Below, in pieces: positions 34,959 through 44,435 of a DNA stretch of 64,000 bases. Location: assembly GCA_030684815.1 (NCBI GenBank), contig JAUXXQ010000195.1, positions 1-64,000 of the forward strand. The letters are read 5' to 3'. The first letter of the stretch is position 1. Each line of letters begins with the position of its first letter. The notes below the pieces were generated by a model. That model saw only the letters and a program-made list of their open reading frames with translations, was not told where the DNA came from and searched no databases. Both the position numbers and the translations under genes were made by a program. Source of the DNA: Methylobacter sp. Its GTDB lineage: Bacteria; Pseudomonadota; Gammaproteobacteria; Methylococcales; Methylomonadaceae.

Positions 34959-36254
34959 ATGCAAGTTTCTGTCGAGAAGACATCAGAATTAAGCAGAAAA
35001 ATGACCGTTAGCGTGCCTGAAGATGTCATTCAGGAAAAAATGGCTGCACGTTTAAAGTCGTTAGCCCGCGAGGTTAAAATTGATGGTTTTCGTCCGGGTA
35101 AAGTGCCTCAGCATGTGGTTAAGAAAATGTACGGGGAAAGGGTTCGTGGCGAAATTGCTGGGGATTTGATCCAGTCTACTTATTATGAAGCGTTGAAGGA
35201 TCATGATTTGAAGCCTGTCAGTTATCCGCACATTCTTCCCTTAGATGAAGCGGAAGGTTTTAAATATACCGCTGAATTTGAAGTCTATCCTGAGATTTCA
35301 CTGGAAGGCCTTGGGCAAATTCAGGTGGCTCGTCCTACCGCGAGCGTTCAGGATGTCGATATTGAAGACATGGTCGAAAAACTAAGGGTGCAAAAGAAAA
35401 GCTGGGCCGTCGTTGAGCGTGCAGCGCAGGAGCATGATCGCATAACCATCGGTTTTTCAGGTGTTTGTGAAGGTGAAAACTTCACTAATGGCAAAGTAGA
35501 CAGCTATCCGGTTGAAATTGGTGCCAAACAAATGATTCCTGGATTTGAAGAAAGTTTGCTAGGGCTTAAAGCCGGTGACAATAAGACGTTTGAGCTGTCT
35601 TTTCCTGAAGTCTACGGTAATGAAAAATTGGCGGGTAAAGTTGCTGAGTTCAATGTCGATGTCATTAGTGTTGAAGAAGGGGCGTTGCCGGCAATCGATG
35701 ACGAATTCATTAAAGCCTATGGCGTTGAAGGTTCGGTAGATGCTTTTCGCGAAGACATCCGGGCTAATTTGGCGGGCGAGCTGGAGCAGGCATTACGTGG
35801 CAAGTTAAAAAATGCAGTGCTGAAAGCGTTGTATGAGAAAATCCAGATTACAGTCCCCAATGCGCTGGTTGATCTGGAAGTCGAAAATATGATGAAGCCC
35901 TACATTGAAACGGCTAAAAGGCAAAAAGTAAAATTGGATGATTTGAAGTTGCCTAGAGATGAGTTTGAAGAGCAAGCAAGGCGTCGGATTGCGCTGGGCT
36001 TAATTCTGGGTGAAATTATTGATAAAAACAATATTAGGCTGGATGATGACAAAGTGCGCTCTACTATTGAGGACATGGCAAGAAGTTACGAGCGTCCTCA
36101 AGAAGTTATTGACTGGTATTATTCCGATAAGAGCCGGTTGAACGATGTCCGGCAGATGGTGTTGGAAAATCAGGCCGTCGACTGGATCGTTGCACAGGCT
36201 AAAGTAACTGATGAGGCTATCAGTTTTACTGATGCCATGAGCAAACAAGCGTAA
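34959..36254 (+). CDS. tig: Trigger factor
   Basis: A 431-residue ribosome-bound chaperone and peptidyl-prolyl isomerase. The N-terminal ribosome-binding domain holds the signature [13 protein letters not shown] (canonically GFRxGKxP) near residue 45. The FKBP-type domain follows (about 150-245, [17 protein letters not shown]), then the helical C-terminal arms. It heads the tig-clpP-clpX-lon-hup-ppiD order known from gammaproteobacteria, with GAGGT before the ATG. Confidence 0.95.
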   Translation: MQVSVEKTSELSRKMTVSVPEDVIQEKMAARLKSLAREVKIDGFRPGKVPQHVVKKMYGERVRGEIAGDLIQSTYYEALKDHDLKPVSYPHILPLDEAEGFKYTAEFEVYPEISLEGLGQIQVARPTASVQDVDIEDMVEKLRVQKKSWAVVERAAQEHDRITIGFSGVCEGENFTNGKVDSYPVEIGAKQMIPGFEESLLGLKAGDNKTFELSFPEVYGNEKLAGKVAEFNVDVISVEEGALPAIDDEFIKAYGVEGSVDAFREDIRANLAGELEQALRGKLKNAVLKALYEKIQITVPNALVDLEVENMMKPYIETAKRQKVKLDDLKLPRDEFEEQARRRIALGLILGEIIDKNNIRLDDDKVRSTIEDMARSYERPQEVIDWYYSDKSRLNDVRQMVLENQAVDWIVAQAKVTDEAISFTDAMSKQA

Positions 36255-36264
36255 AGGGGCTTAT

Positions 36265-36912
36265 ATGTATAATCAGCACTTAAAAAATCAAATGGCAGGC
36301 CTTGAAGCAGCGGGTGGGTTGGTGCCTATTGTTATCGAGCAAACGGCTCGGGGCGAGCGTTCTTTTGATATTTACTCAAGGTTATTAAAGGAACGGGTTA
36401 TTTTTCTAGTGGGGCAGGTTGAAGATTACATGGCTAATCTGGTTGTCGCCCAGTTATTGTTCCTGGAATCGGAAAATCCTGATAAAGACATTCATTTATA
36501 TATTAATTCGCCCGGCGGTTCAGTGACGGCCGGTATGTCGATTTACGATACGATGCAGTTCATTAAGCCTGATGTCAGCACTATGTGTATTGGTCAGGCA
36601 GCCAGTATGGGCGCTTTGCTGTTGACCGGTGGCGCAAAAGGCAAGCGTTACTGTTTGCCCCACTCAAGAATGATGATTCATCAGCCTTTGGGCGGTTTTC
36701 AGGGGCAGGCTTCTGATTTCGATATTCATGCCAGAGAAATATTGTCAATCAGGGAAAAGTTAAACCAGATTCTTGCCGATCATACCGGCCAGCCGATAGA
36801 AAAGGTTCGTCTGGACACCGACAGGGATAATTTTTTAAGCTCTGCTGACGCGGTTAGTTACGGCCTAATTGATCAGGTGTTGTCGAGCCGGGCAGCGATT
36901 GCTGCTAAATAA
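36265..36912 (+). CDS. clpP: ATP-dependent Clp protease proteolytic subunit
   Basis: A 215-residue serine protease that forms the barrel used by ClpX and ClpA. The catalytic Ser is in [11 protein letters not shown], the His in [10 protein letters not shown], and the Asp further on in the RDNFLS-containing helix region. The sequence before MVPIV-type strands includes a short propeptide. It starts 10 bases after tig with AAGGGG as ribosome site and is followed after 88 bases by clpX. Confidence 0.95.
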   Translation: MYNQHLKNQMAGLEAAGGLVPIVIEQTARGERSFDIYSRLLKERVIFLVGQVEDYMANLVVAQLLFLESENPDKDIHLYINSPGGSVTAGMSIYDTMQFIKPDVSTMCIGQAASMGALLLTGGAKGKRYCLPHSRMMIHQPLGGFQGQASDFDIHAREILSIREKLNQILADHTGQPIEKVRLDTDRDNFLSSADAVSYGLIDQVLSSRAAIAAK

Positions 36913-37000
36913 CGGTTGGTATTTTTTTGTATTTCGAACTATTCTTTGCTTTTATTAAAAGCAAAAACATCATCTCTGGATGTTTGCGGGAGTCCAATTT

Positions 37001-38272
37001 ATGAGTAATGACAAAAAAAGCAAAGATGAGGATAAGTTACTTTATTGCTCTTTTTGCGGTAAAAGTCAGCATGAAGTTAGAAAGCTTATTGCAGGGCCGT
37101 CGGTTTATGTCTGTGATGAATGTGTAGAGCTTTGCAATGACATCATAAAAGACGAATTACAGGATGATTCTTCTTTTAGCGGCGGCGAATTGCCTAAGCC
37201 AAAGCAGATAAAAGAAGAGCTTGATGGCTATGTGATCGGGCAGGAAAATGCGAAAAAGATTTTGGCGGTGGCTGTTTATAATCATTATAAACGTCTGCGC
37301 AACAAGACTAAAAAAGACTCGATTGAATTGGCAAAAAGCAATATTTTGTTGATTGGGCCTACCGGTTCAGGGAAAACTTTGTTGGCTGAGACTTTGGCCC
37401 GTTTGCTGGATGTGCCCTTTACTATTGCTGATGCGACCACGTTGACAGAAGCCGGTTACGTGGGGGAGGATGTAGAAAATATCATCCAAAAAATCCTGCA
37501 AAAATGCGATTATGATGTTGAAAAGGCTGAAACCGGTATCGTCTACATCGATGAAATTGATAAGATTTCCCGAAAATCCGATAACCCGTCCATTACCCGC
37601 GATGTTTCTGGCGAAGGTGTTCAGCAAGCGCTGTTGAAGCTGATTGAAGGCACGATTGCTTCGGTTCCGCCTCAAGGTGGGCGCAAGCATCCACAACAGG
37701 AGTTTTTGCAGGTTAATACCGCTAATATTCTATTTATTGTAGGGGGTGCTTTTGCCGGTTTGGATCGGGTTATTAAGGATAGGTCGGAAAAAGGCGGCAT
37801 AGGTTTTTCCGCTGAAATAAAAACCAAAGACGAGTCTAAAAATATTGGTCAGTTGTTTGCCGAGGTTGAAGCGGAAGATTTGATCAAATATGGCTTGATT
37901 CCTGAGTTTGTTGGTCGTCTTCCTGTTGTTGCTACCTTGGAAGAGCTGGATGAGGCTGCGTTGGTGCAGATATTGACTGAGCCTAAAAATGCGCTGGTCA
38001 AGCAATATCAACATTTGTTCGAGATGGAAGGTGCTGATCTAGAGTTTCGTGATGACTCGCTGGTTGCAATCGCCCGCAAGGCGATGGAAAGAAAAACCGG
38101 CGCTAGAGGTCTCAGGACAATTGTTGAGAATGTTTTGCTAAACACTATGTATGAATTGCCGTCTGCGGATAACATTTGCAAGGTTGTTGTGGATGGCGGC
38201 GTCATTTTGGGCGAATCAGAGCCGCTTTTGGTTTATGAAACCGAAAAGAAAAAGGCAGCGTCTGAGTCTTAA
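37001..38272 (+). CDS. clpX: Clp protease ATP-binding subunit ClpX
   Basis: A 423-residue AAA+ unfoldase. The N-terminal zinc-binding domain has [11 protein letters not shown] and VCDECVELC. The Walker A is [12 protein letters not shown] and the Walker [11 protein letters not shown]. The IGF-type loop that docks on ClpP reads VGGAF here with the IGF motif altered to IGFSAE later. ATG 37001 is the standard family start; an upstream in-frame start would add seven residues. A terminator follows. Confidence 0.95.
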   Translation: MSNDKKSKDEDKLLYCSFCGKSQHEVRKLIAGPSVYVCDECVELCNDIIKDELQDDSSFSGGELPKPKQIKEELDGYVIGQENAKKILAVAVYNHYKRLRNKTKKDSIELAKSNILLIGPTGSGKTLLAETLARLLDVPFTIADATTLTEAGYVGEDVENIIQKILQKCDYDVEKAETGIVYIDEIDKISRKSDNPSITRDVSGEGVQQALLKLIEGTIASVPPQGGRKHPQQEFLQVNTANILFIVGGAFAGLDRVIKDRSEKGGIGFSAEIKTKDESKNIGQLFAEVEAEDLIKYGLIPEFVGRLPVVATLEELDEAALVQILTEPKNALVKQYQHLFEMEGADLEFRDDSLVAIARKAMERKTGARGLRTIVENVLLNTMYELPSADNICKVVVDGGVILGESEPLLVYETEKKKAASES

Positions 38273-38295
38273 AGCATATTCAACTTATGGATGAT

Positions 38296-38333
38296 AAAAA
38301 AGGAGCTTTTTGTTGTTAAAGCTCCTTTTTTTT
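38296..38333 (+). terminator. Rho-independent terminator after clpX
   Basis: AAAGGAGCTTT pairs with AAAGCTCCTTT around a short loop, followed by a run of T. It separates the clpX unit from lon. Confidence 0.85.
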
Positions 38334-38376
38334 GCGTTGTAGATAAGCAAAAAACTCATTTTGACTACAGGCCATC

Positions 38377-38404
38377 CTTGCTATTTTAACTAATGCCCCC
38401 ATAA
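38377..38404 (+). promoter_or_regulatory. Heat-shock (sigma-32) type promoter of lon
   Basis: CTTGCTA (38377-38383), 13-base spacer, CCCCATAA (38397-38404). This matches the sigma-32 pattern CTTGAAA with a 13-15-base gap and CCCCATnT. It lies 34 bases before the lon ATG and just after the clpX terminator, as expected for a heat-shock protease gene. Confidence 0.65.
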
Positions 38405-38438
38405 CCTTTTTTTCAGAAAATTGTTAAAGGTTCCATTT

Positions 38439-40871
38439 ATGGAAACGCAAAAAATGACAGAGTTACAACAAATAAATATGCTGGTTCCGGTTTTGCCGCT
38501 TAGGGATGTTGTCGTTTATCCGCACATGGTCATTCCCTTGTTTGTCGGTAGGGAAAAATCGATTGACGCGTTAGATGCGGCGATGAAAGACAATAAACAA
38601 ATTTTGCTGGTCGCGCAAAAAGAAGCCGAAGTGGACGAGCCGGAGCTTGTTGATCTTTATGAGATCGGTACGCTGGCTAATATCTTGCAAATGTTGAAAT
38701 TGCCTGATGGCACCGTCAAGGTGCTGGTTGAAGGTATTGAGCGCAGTAAGGTTCTGCATTACAAAGAAACCGATGATTACTTTTCGGCGATGGTGACAGA
38801 AATTTATGATGTGCTAAAGCTAACCGAGCAAGAGCAGGATGTGTTGCAGCGGACAGTGATTAGTTCGTTTGATCAATACGTTAAATTGAACAACAGGATT
38901 CCGCCGGAAGTCTTGAATGCATTGTCCGGGATTGATGACCCAGGCCGACTTGCCGATACCATGGCCGCTCACATGACCTTAAAGGTCAGTGAAAAGCAGG
39001 TTATCCTTGAAACCGCCGACATTGAACAACGGCTTGAAAGCCTAATGACTTTAATGGAAGGCGAGGTTGATTTGCTGGAGATGGAGAAAAGAATCCGTGT
39101 CCGTGTCAAACAGCAAATGGAGAAAAATCAGAGGGAATACTATCTGAATGAGCAGATGAAAGCGATTCAAAAAGAGTTGGGCGACTTGGATGAAGCGCCC
39201 AATGAGATTGATGAATTGGCGAAAAAGATCGAAAACGCCGAGATGTCCAAGGAAGCTAAAGCCAAGGCCGATGCAGAGCTGAACAAGCTTAAGCAAATGT
39301 CGCCGATGTCCGCCGAGGCGACGGTGGTGCGCAATTATATTGAATGGATGGTTAATGTGCCGTGGAAGAAAAAAACCAAAGTACGGCATGATTTAAAAGT
39401 CGCCGAGCAGGTTTTGGAGGCAGAACATTATGGCTTGGAAAAGGTTAAGGAGCGCATTCTTGAATATTTGGCCGTTCAGCAGCGGGTGAAGCAACTGAAA
39501 GGGCCTATTTTGTGTTTGGTAGGGCCTCCAGGGGTGGGTAAAACTTCGTTGGGCGAGTCCATTGCCAGAGCCACTAACCGAAAATATGTGCGTATGGCGT
39601 TGGGTGGTGTGCGTGATGAGGCGGAAATTCGCGGGCATCGCCGAACTTATATCGGCTCCATGCCGGGTAAGATTTTGCAGAATCTGTCTAAAGTAAAAAC
39701 GCGCAACCCGATGTTTTTGCTTGATGAGATCGACAAAATGGCGGCCGATTTTCGCGGCGATCCGGCGTCGGCCTTGTTGGAAGTGCTGGATCCCGAACAG
39801 AACCATACTTTTTCAGACCATTATCTGGAAGTGGATTTTGATTTGTCCGATGTGATGTTTGTCGCAACGGCCAACACGATGAATATTCCGCCGGCATTGC
39901 TCGACAGGATGGAAGTCATACGCATTGCCGGTTATACCGAGGATGAGAAGATCAATATTGCCAGCCGCTATTTGATTCCTAAGCAGGTTAAGAATAACGG
40001 GCTTAAAGAACGGGAAATCCAGATTGCCGAAGAGGCGGTCAGGGATATTATTCGTTATTACTCCCGGGAAGCCGGTGTCAGAAGCCTTGAGCGGGAAATT
40101 TCAAAAATCTGCCGTAAAGTGGTCAAGGATTTATTGTTAAAGCCAAGAAAAACCAGAGTCGTGGTTAATGCTGATAATTTGGCTGACTATCTGGGGGTTA
40201 AGCGTTTTCATTACGGTCTTGCTGAAGAAAATGACCAGGTTGGCCAAGTTACCGGTTTGGCCTGGACGGAAGTGGGCGGTGAGTTGTTGACTATTGAAAC
40301 TGCAGTCATTCCGGGTAAGGGCAAGCATTCGGCGACAGGTAAGCTGGGTGAGGTCATGAAGGAATCGATAGAAGCGGCGATGACGGTGGTTAGGAGTCGG
40401 TCGGAGATTCTGGGTATTGATAATGAGCTGTTTCAGAATAATGATATACACATCCATGTACCGGAAGGTGCGACGCCTAAGGACGGCCCGAGTGCCGGCG
40501 TGGGTATGTGTACAGCCATTATTTCAGCTTTGACCAAGATACCGGTGCGCGCTTGCGTAGCGATGACAGGTGAGATTACTTTGCGCGGCGAGGTGCTGGC
40601 CATCGGGGGCTTAAAAGAAAAGCTGCTGGCGGCACACCGTGGCGGTATCACAACGGTTTTAATTCCTGCTGAAAATGAAAAGGATTTGGTGGAAATTCCG
40701 GAAAATATCAAAAAAAATCTGGAGATCAAGCCTGTTCATTGGATAGATGAGGTGCTGGAGGTTGCTTTGCAGTATATGCCTACCCCTGTTGAGAAAATGG
40801 ATGTTGATGGGCAAGGGAAAAATGAAGCGGATAGCGTTAAAAGAATAAAGCAGGGCTTGACGGCACATTAA
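38439..40871 (+). CDS. lon: ATP-dependent Lon protease
   Basis: An 810-residue cytoplasmic AAA+ serine protease. It comprises the N-terminal substrate domain ([20 protein letters not shown]), an AAA+ module with Walker [16 protein letters not shown] and Walker [10 protein letters not shown], and the C-terminal protease with the catalytic Ser in [12 protein letters not shown] and its Lys about 43 residues later ([14 protein letters not shown]). ATG 38439 with AAAGG upstream is preferred to the TTG at 38421. A sigma-32-like promoter precedes it. Confidence 0.95.
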   Translation: METQKMTELQQINMLVPVLPLRDVVVYPHMVIPLFVGREKSIDALDAAMKDNKQILLVAQKEAEVDEPELVDLYEIGTLANILQMLKLPDGTVKVLVEGIERSKVLHYKETDDYFSAMVTEIYDVLKLTEQEQDVLQRTVISSFDQYVKLNNRIPPEVLNALSGIDDPGRLADTMAAHMTLKVSEKQVILETADIEQRLESLMTLMEGEVDLLEMEKRIRVRVKQQMEKNQREYYLNEQMKAIQKELGDLDEAPNEIDELAKKIENAEMSKEAKAKADAELNKLKQMSPMSAEATVVRNYIEWMVNVPWKKKTKVRHDLKVAEQVLEAEHYGLEKVKERILEYLAVQQRVKQLKGPILCLVGPPGVGKTSLGESIARATNRKYVRMALGGVRDEAEIRGHRRTYIGSMPGKILQNLSKVKTRNPMFLLDEIDKMAADFRGDPASALLEVLDPEQNHTFSDHYLEVDFDLSDVMFVATANTMNIPPALLDRMEVIRIAGYTEDEKINIASRYLIPKQVKNNGLKEREIQIAEEAVRDIIRYYSREAGVRSLEREISKICRKVVKDLLLKPRKTRVVVNADNLADYLGVKRFHYGLAEENDQVGQVTGLAWTEVGGELLTIETAVIPGKGKHSATGKLGEVMKESIEAAMTVVRSRSEILGIDNELFQNNDIHIHVPEGATPKDGPSAGVGMCTAIISALTKIPVRACVAMTGEITLRGEVLAIGGLKEKLLAAHRGGITTVLIPAENEKDLVEIPENIKKNLEIKPVHWIDEVLEVALQYMPTPVEKMDVDGQGKNEADSVKRIKQGLTAH

Positions 40872-40938
40872 TTAGTTTGCAGTTTGTTGGAAAAGTCCGC
40901 AAAACCGCAAAAATCATGGCCTCCGGGGTGGTTAATGC

Positions 40939-40967
40939 TTGACACTGTGTAAGCGCAGTTGTTATAA
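40939..40967 (+). promoter_or_regulatory. Sigma-70 promoter of hup
   Basis: TTGACA (40939-40944), 17-base spacer, TTATAA (40962-40967). The ATG of hup follows about 100 bases later, leaving a leader of roughly 90 bases. Confidence 0.75.
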
Positions 40968-41066
40968 ATACCAGCGTTTTTTGTGTCTCTGAAGACGGGG
41001 CGTTAAGAATTGCCATGATGGTTTTCTAGAATATAACTTTAAAAAATGATTTCCTAAGGGGGAATA

Positions 41067-41339
41067 ATGAATAAATCAGAACTTATTGATGCAATAGCAG
41101 AATCTGCTGAATTAACCAAAGCGGATGCAGGGCGCGCTTTGGATGGCTTTATTGGGGCAGTTACAAAAGCATTAAGCAGCGGCGATTCAGTTGCTTTGGT
41201 TGGCTTTGGAACTTACGCAGTCAAGGAGAGAGCGGAGCGCAAAGGCCGTAATCCACAGACTGGGGCTGAGATTACTATCAAAGCAGCAAAAATTCCTTCA
41301 TTTAAAGCTGGCAAATCTTTAAAAGATGCTGTAAACTAG
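41067..41339 (+). CDS. hupB: DNA-binding protein HU
   Basis: A 90-residue nucleoid protein that bends DNA as a dimer. It starts [20 protein letters not shown] and has the HU arm region [38 protein letters not shown]. Length and position after lon are those of hupB in gammaproteobacteria. AAGGGGG lies before the ATG. Two tRNA genes follow after 13 bases, perhaps on the same transcript. Confidence 0.95.
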   Translation: MNKSELIDAIAESAELTKADAGRALDGFIGAVTKALSSGDSVALVGFGTYAVKERAERKGRNPQTGAEITIKAAKIPSFKAGKSLKDAVN

Positions 41340-41352
41340 CATTTCTTTAGTC

Positions 41353-41428
41353 GGGTGCTTAGCTCAGCTGGGAGAGCATCGCCCTTACAAGGCGAGGGTC
41401 GGGGGTTCGAACCCCTCAGCACCCACCA
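41353..41428 (+). tRNA. tRNA-Val (UAC anticodon)
   Basis: 76 bases with encoded CCA. Acceptor stem GGGTGCT pairs with AGCACCC. The D-loop AGCTCAGCTGGGAGAG and T-arm GGGGGTTCGAACCCCTC are canonical. The anticodon loop CTTACAA gives TAC. Confidence 0.95.
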
Positions 41429-41434
41429 GACTTT

Positions 41435-41511
41435 GGAGTGGTAGTTCAGTTGGTTAGAATACCGGCCTGTCACGCCGGTGGTCGCGGGTTCGAGCCCCGT
41501 CCACTCCGCCA
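41435..41511 (+). tRNA. tRNA-Asp (GUC anticodon)
   Basis: 77 bases with encoded CCA, 6 bases after tRNA-Val. Acceptor stem GGAGTGG pairs with CCACTCC. The anticodon loop CTGTCAC gives GTC, and the T-arm is CGCGGGTTCGAGCCCCG. A terminator follows directly. Confidence 0.95.
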
Positions 41512-41516
41512 AACAT

Positions 41517-41555
41517 AAAAAAGCCCCGGATCCATTGGTTCGGGGCTTTTTTTTT
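41517..41555 (+). terminator. Terminator after the tRNA pair
   Basis: AAAAAAGCCCCG and CGGGGCTTTTTTTTT arms around a 12-base loop, ending the hup-tRNA unit before ppiD. Confidence 0.9.
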
Positions 41556-41605
41556 GATTAAACTTTTTTAATTAAACCCACGTTGTTTCTTTAGGGCAGG
41601 GCATT

Positions 41606-43468
41606 ATGCTGACAAAAATTAGAGAAAAAGCACAAGGTGCTTTTGCATGGGGTATTTTGATAGTCATTTGTGTGCCTTTTGCTTTATGGGGTATTCAGAA
41701 CTATTTGGATACCGGAAAAGAAGCGCCGGTCGCTTCGGTAGGCGATCGGGATTTTTTTCAGCGCGATGTAAATCAGGCTTATGAACAATATAGCCAGAAC
41801 CTGCAAGGAATGATGATTGATGAGCAAAGCATAAAAGCGCAAGCGCTGGAGAAGCTGATCAAGGATGAGGTTTTATTACAGTATGTACGCGCTAAAGGCT
41901 TGAATGCTACTGATGACAGTGTGCGCGAATTTATACAGTCTTTGCCCTATTTTCAGGTAGACGGCAAGTTTGATGAGCAGCGCTATAAAACTATGCTCAA
42001 TTTACAAAAAATGTCTTCAGGTGAATTTGTCAGCAGAATCAAGAATGCACTGATTATGGAGCAGTTTCAGCGTACGATTATAGAGAGCAGTTTTGCAACC
42101 GAATATGATGTTGAAAGCTTTTTTAAAATCCAGAATCAGCAGCGTGATGTCGAGTATGTCACTGTTGCGGTGCAGAAATTAGCTGAGCAGCCCAAGGAAG
42201 AGGAGATAACGGCCTATTATCAGCAGTATCAGGATTTATTTCAGACACCTGAACAGGCTTCTGTCGAGTACATAGAATTGTCGCTTGAAGCCATGGGCAA
42301 GACCATAGCGGTCGACGATGAAAAGCTGAAAGCATTTTATGAAGAGCAAAAAGACCAATACACCACGGCAGAACGGAGAAAAATCAGCCATATCTTGTTT
42401 GCAATTAATGACAAGGTTGATGAAAAAACGGCTCTGGAAAAAGCATTAAAAGCGCAACAAGAATTGGCTGGCAAAAACTTCGAGACGGTTGCTGCGGAAA
42501 TGTCCGATGATAAGTTGACCGCCAAGACCGGTGGGGATTTAGGCCTGTTTAATGTCGGTGTCATGGAGAAGGCGTTTGAAGATGCGGCCAGCGCTTTAAA
42601 CTTGGGCGAGGTTTCAACGCCGGTCAAATCGGCTTTTGGTTATCATTTGATTAAAGTGACTGAGTTGGTGCCTGGAGAAGTCAAATCATTCGACTCCGTT
42701 AAAAACGAACTGACCACGGCTTATCAGAAAGCGCAGGCAGAAAATGCGTTTTATGAAGCGGGTGAAACGCTGACCGAAATGAGCTATGAAAATCCCGATA
42801 ACCTGAAAACGGTAGCCGATGCTTTAGGTGTCGACATTAAGAAAACCGACTTGTTCACCAAAGATAAAGGCGAAGGCATTGCCGCCGAGCAAAAAATTCG
42901 TAGTGCCGCCTTTGCTGAAGAAGTTTTGAAAGGTAACAATAGTACGCCGATAGAACTGGGCACCGATCGTTTGGTGGTTTTACGCTTGCTGGAACACAAA
43001 GCGGCGGCGGCGCGGGATATAAAAGAGGTTAAGCAAGACATCATCAATATATTGCTGACTGATAAAGCCAGGCAGCAGGCTGTTGAAAAAGCGCAGCACA
43101 TTAAGGCTAGGTTGCAGGCGGGCGAGTCAATACAAACGGTTGCAGCAGAAAATAAGTTACCAGTAAAGGCCGTTAGCGGACTGACGCGCAGCAAAGATGA
43201 TGTGCCACTGCCGTTGAGCGAGGCGATTTTTAAGGCGGCCAAACCGGTTGGCGGCAAGCCAACGGTTTTTATTGCCGGATTGCCTGAAGGCGAGCAAGCG
43301 GTTGCGAGTCTGTCGAAAGTGACGGAAGGGGTCATGACTGAGGAGGATAAGAAACAGTTGGCGTTGGCAACCAGGAACATTGCCAAAGCGTTTGGCCAGA
43401 CTGAATTTAATGCCTTGCTAAATAGTTTGCAGGCAGAGGCTGATATATCGGTGAGGGTGCCTAAATAA
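41606..43468 (+). CDS. ppiD: Periplasmic folding chaperone PpiD
   Basis: A 620-residue inner-membrane anchored chaperone with a SurA-like N-domain. The signal anchor (AFAWGILIVICVPFALWGI, about residues 13-31) places the rest in the periplasm. A parvulin-type domain lies near residues 258-355 (RRKISHILFAI, TGGDLGLFNVGVMEKAFEDA, KSAFGYHLIKV). It helps outer-membrane and exported proteins fold. The position after hup matches E. coli. A terminator shared with the convergent fabI follows. Confidence 0.92.
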   Translation: MLTKIREKAQGAFAWGILIVICVPFALWGIQNYLDTGKEAPVASVGDRDFFQRDVNQAYEQYSQNLQGMMIDEQSIKAQALEKLIKDEVLLQYVRAKGLNATDDSVREFIQSLPYFQVDGKFDEQRYKTMLNLQKMSSGEFVSRIKNALIMEQFQRTIIESSFATEYDVESFFKIQNQQRDVEYVTVAVQKLAEQPKEEEITAYYQQYQDLFQTPEQASVEYIELSLEAMGKTIAVDDEKLKAFYEEQKDQYTTAERRKISHILFAINDKVDEKTALEKALKAQQELAGKNFETVAAEMSDDKLTAKTGGDLGLFNVGVMEKAFEDAASALNLGEVSTPVKSAFGYHLIKVTELVPGEVKSFDSVKNELTTAYQKAQAENAFYEAGETLTEMSYENPDNLKTVADALGVDIKKTDLFTKDKGEGIAAEQKIRSAAFAEEVLKGNNSTPIELGTDRLVVLRLLEHKAAAARDIKEVKQDIINILLTDKARQQAVEKAQHIKARLQAGESIQTVAAENKLPVKAVSGLTRSKDDVPLPLSEAIFKAAKPVGGKPTVFIAGLPEGEQAVASLSKVTEGVMTEEDKKQLALATRNIAKAFGQTEFNALLNSLQAEADISVRVPK

Positions 43469-43484
43469 CGGTCAGGCCTGAAAT

Positions 43485-43514
43485 AAAAAAGGGAGCTTTA
43501 AGCTCCCTTTTTTT
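43485..43514. terminator. Bidirectional terminator ppiD / fabI
   Basis: AAAAAAGGGAGCTTTAAGCTCCCTTTTTT, a compact stem with A-run and T-run between convergent genes. Confidence 0.9.
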
Positions 43515-43530
43515 GTGCCGTATTTCTGCG

Positions 43531-44313
43531 TTATGAGGCAGCCAATCCTGCGATATTGTAGCCGCAATCGACAAAAGTGATTTCGCCGGTAATGCCCGAA
43601 GCCAGGTCGGAGCACATAAAAGCCGCCGCATTGCCGACTTCTTCAATGGTGACGTTTTTCTTTAGCGGTGCGGTGTCGGCGGCTTTGCCGAGCATTGATT
43701 TAAAATCATTGATGCCGGATGCGGCCAGTGTCCTGATGGGGCCTGCCGAAATCGCATTTACGCGCGTGCCTTCCGCGCCCAGTGCCACCGCCATGTAGCG
43801 GACATTGGCTTCCAAGCTGGCCTTGGCGACACCCATGACATTGTAGTTAGGGATTGCGCGGTCGGCACCTAAATAAGTCAGGGTTAACAAAGATCCGTTA
43901 CGGCCCTGCATCATCGCACGCCCGGCCTTTGCCAGGGCGGTGAAGCTGTAGGAGCTGATGTCATGGGCAATCTGAAAGTTTTCGCGGGTGGTGACATCGA
44001 CATAATCGCCATTCAGCGCATCGCGGGGGGCGTAAGCGACGGAATGCACGATACAATCCAGGCCGTCCCAGTGTTCGCCCAGCTTGTTGAATACCGTGTC
44101 GATATGCTCATCAATACTGACATCGCATTCAATGGTAATATTGGAATTGCATTTTTCAGCCATTTCCTCGACGCGGCTTTGCAGCTTTTCATTTTGAAAG
44201 GTAAAGGCCAGTTCAGCGCCTTCGCGGTGCATGGCTTGGGCAATGCCCCATGCAATTGAACGGTTGCTGGCTAAACCTACAATCAAGACTCGTTTGCCTT
44301 GCATAAAACCCAT
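43531..44313 (-). CDS. fabI: Enoyl-[acyl-carrier-protein] reductase (NADH)
   Basis: A 260-residue short-chain dehydrogenase that reduces enoyl-ACP in fatty acid elongation. NADH-binding segment [20 protein letters not shown] near the start; catalytic pair in [17 protein letters not shown] (Tyr-x6-Lys). The second of two close ATGs (44313) is chosen: GGGGAG then lies 6 bases upstream, whereas it would touch the ATG at 44319. Divergent from the peptide transporter. Confidence 0.94.
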   Translation of the reverse strand: MGFMQGKRVLIVGLASNRSIAWGIAQAMHREGAELAFTFQNEKLQSRVEEMAEKCNSNITIECDVSIDEHIDTVFNKLGEHWDGLDCIVHSVAYAPRDALNGDYVDVTTRENFQIAHDISSYSFTALAKAGRAMMQGRNGSLLTLTYLGADRAIPNYNVMGVAKASLEANVRYMAVALGAEGTRVNAISAGPIRTLAASGINDFKSMLGKAADTAPLKKNVTIEEVGNAAAFMCSDLASGITGEITFVDCGYNIAGLAAS

Positions 44314-44435
44314 TATCATCTCCCCATGTTTTTGTTGTTACAATAGAGTTTCAAGTATCTATGAGCCTTTTATTGATGTCCAGTCTTTTGTCACGGCAAT
44401 TGCTCCCGCTCCTGCATCTATATTCACGGTGTTGC

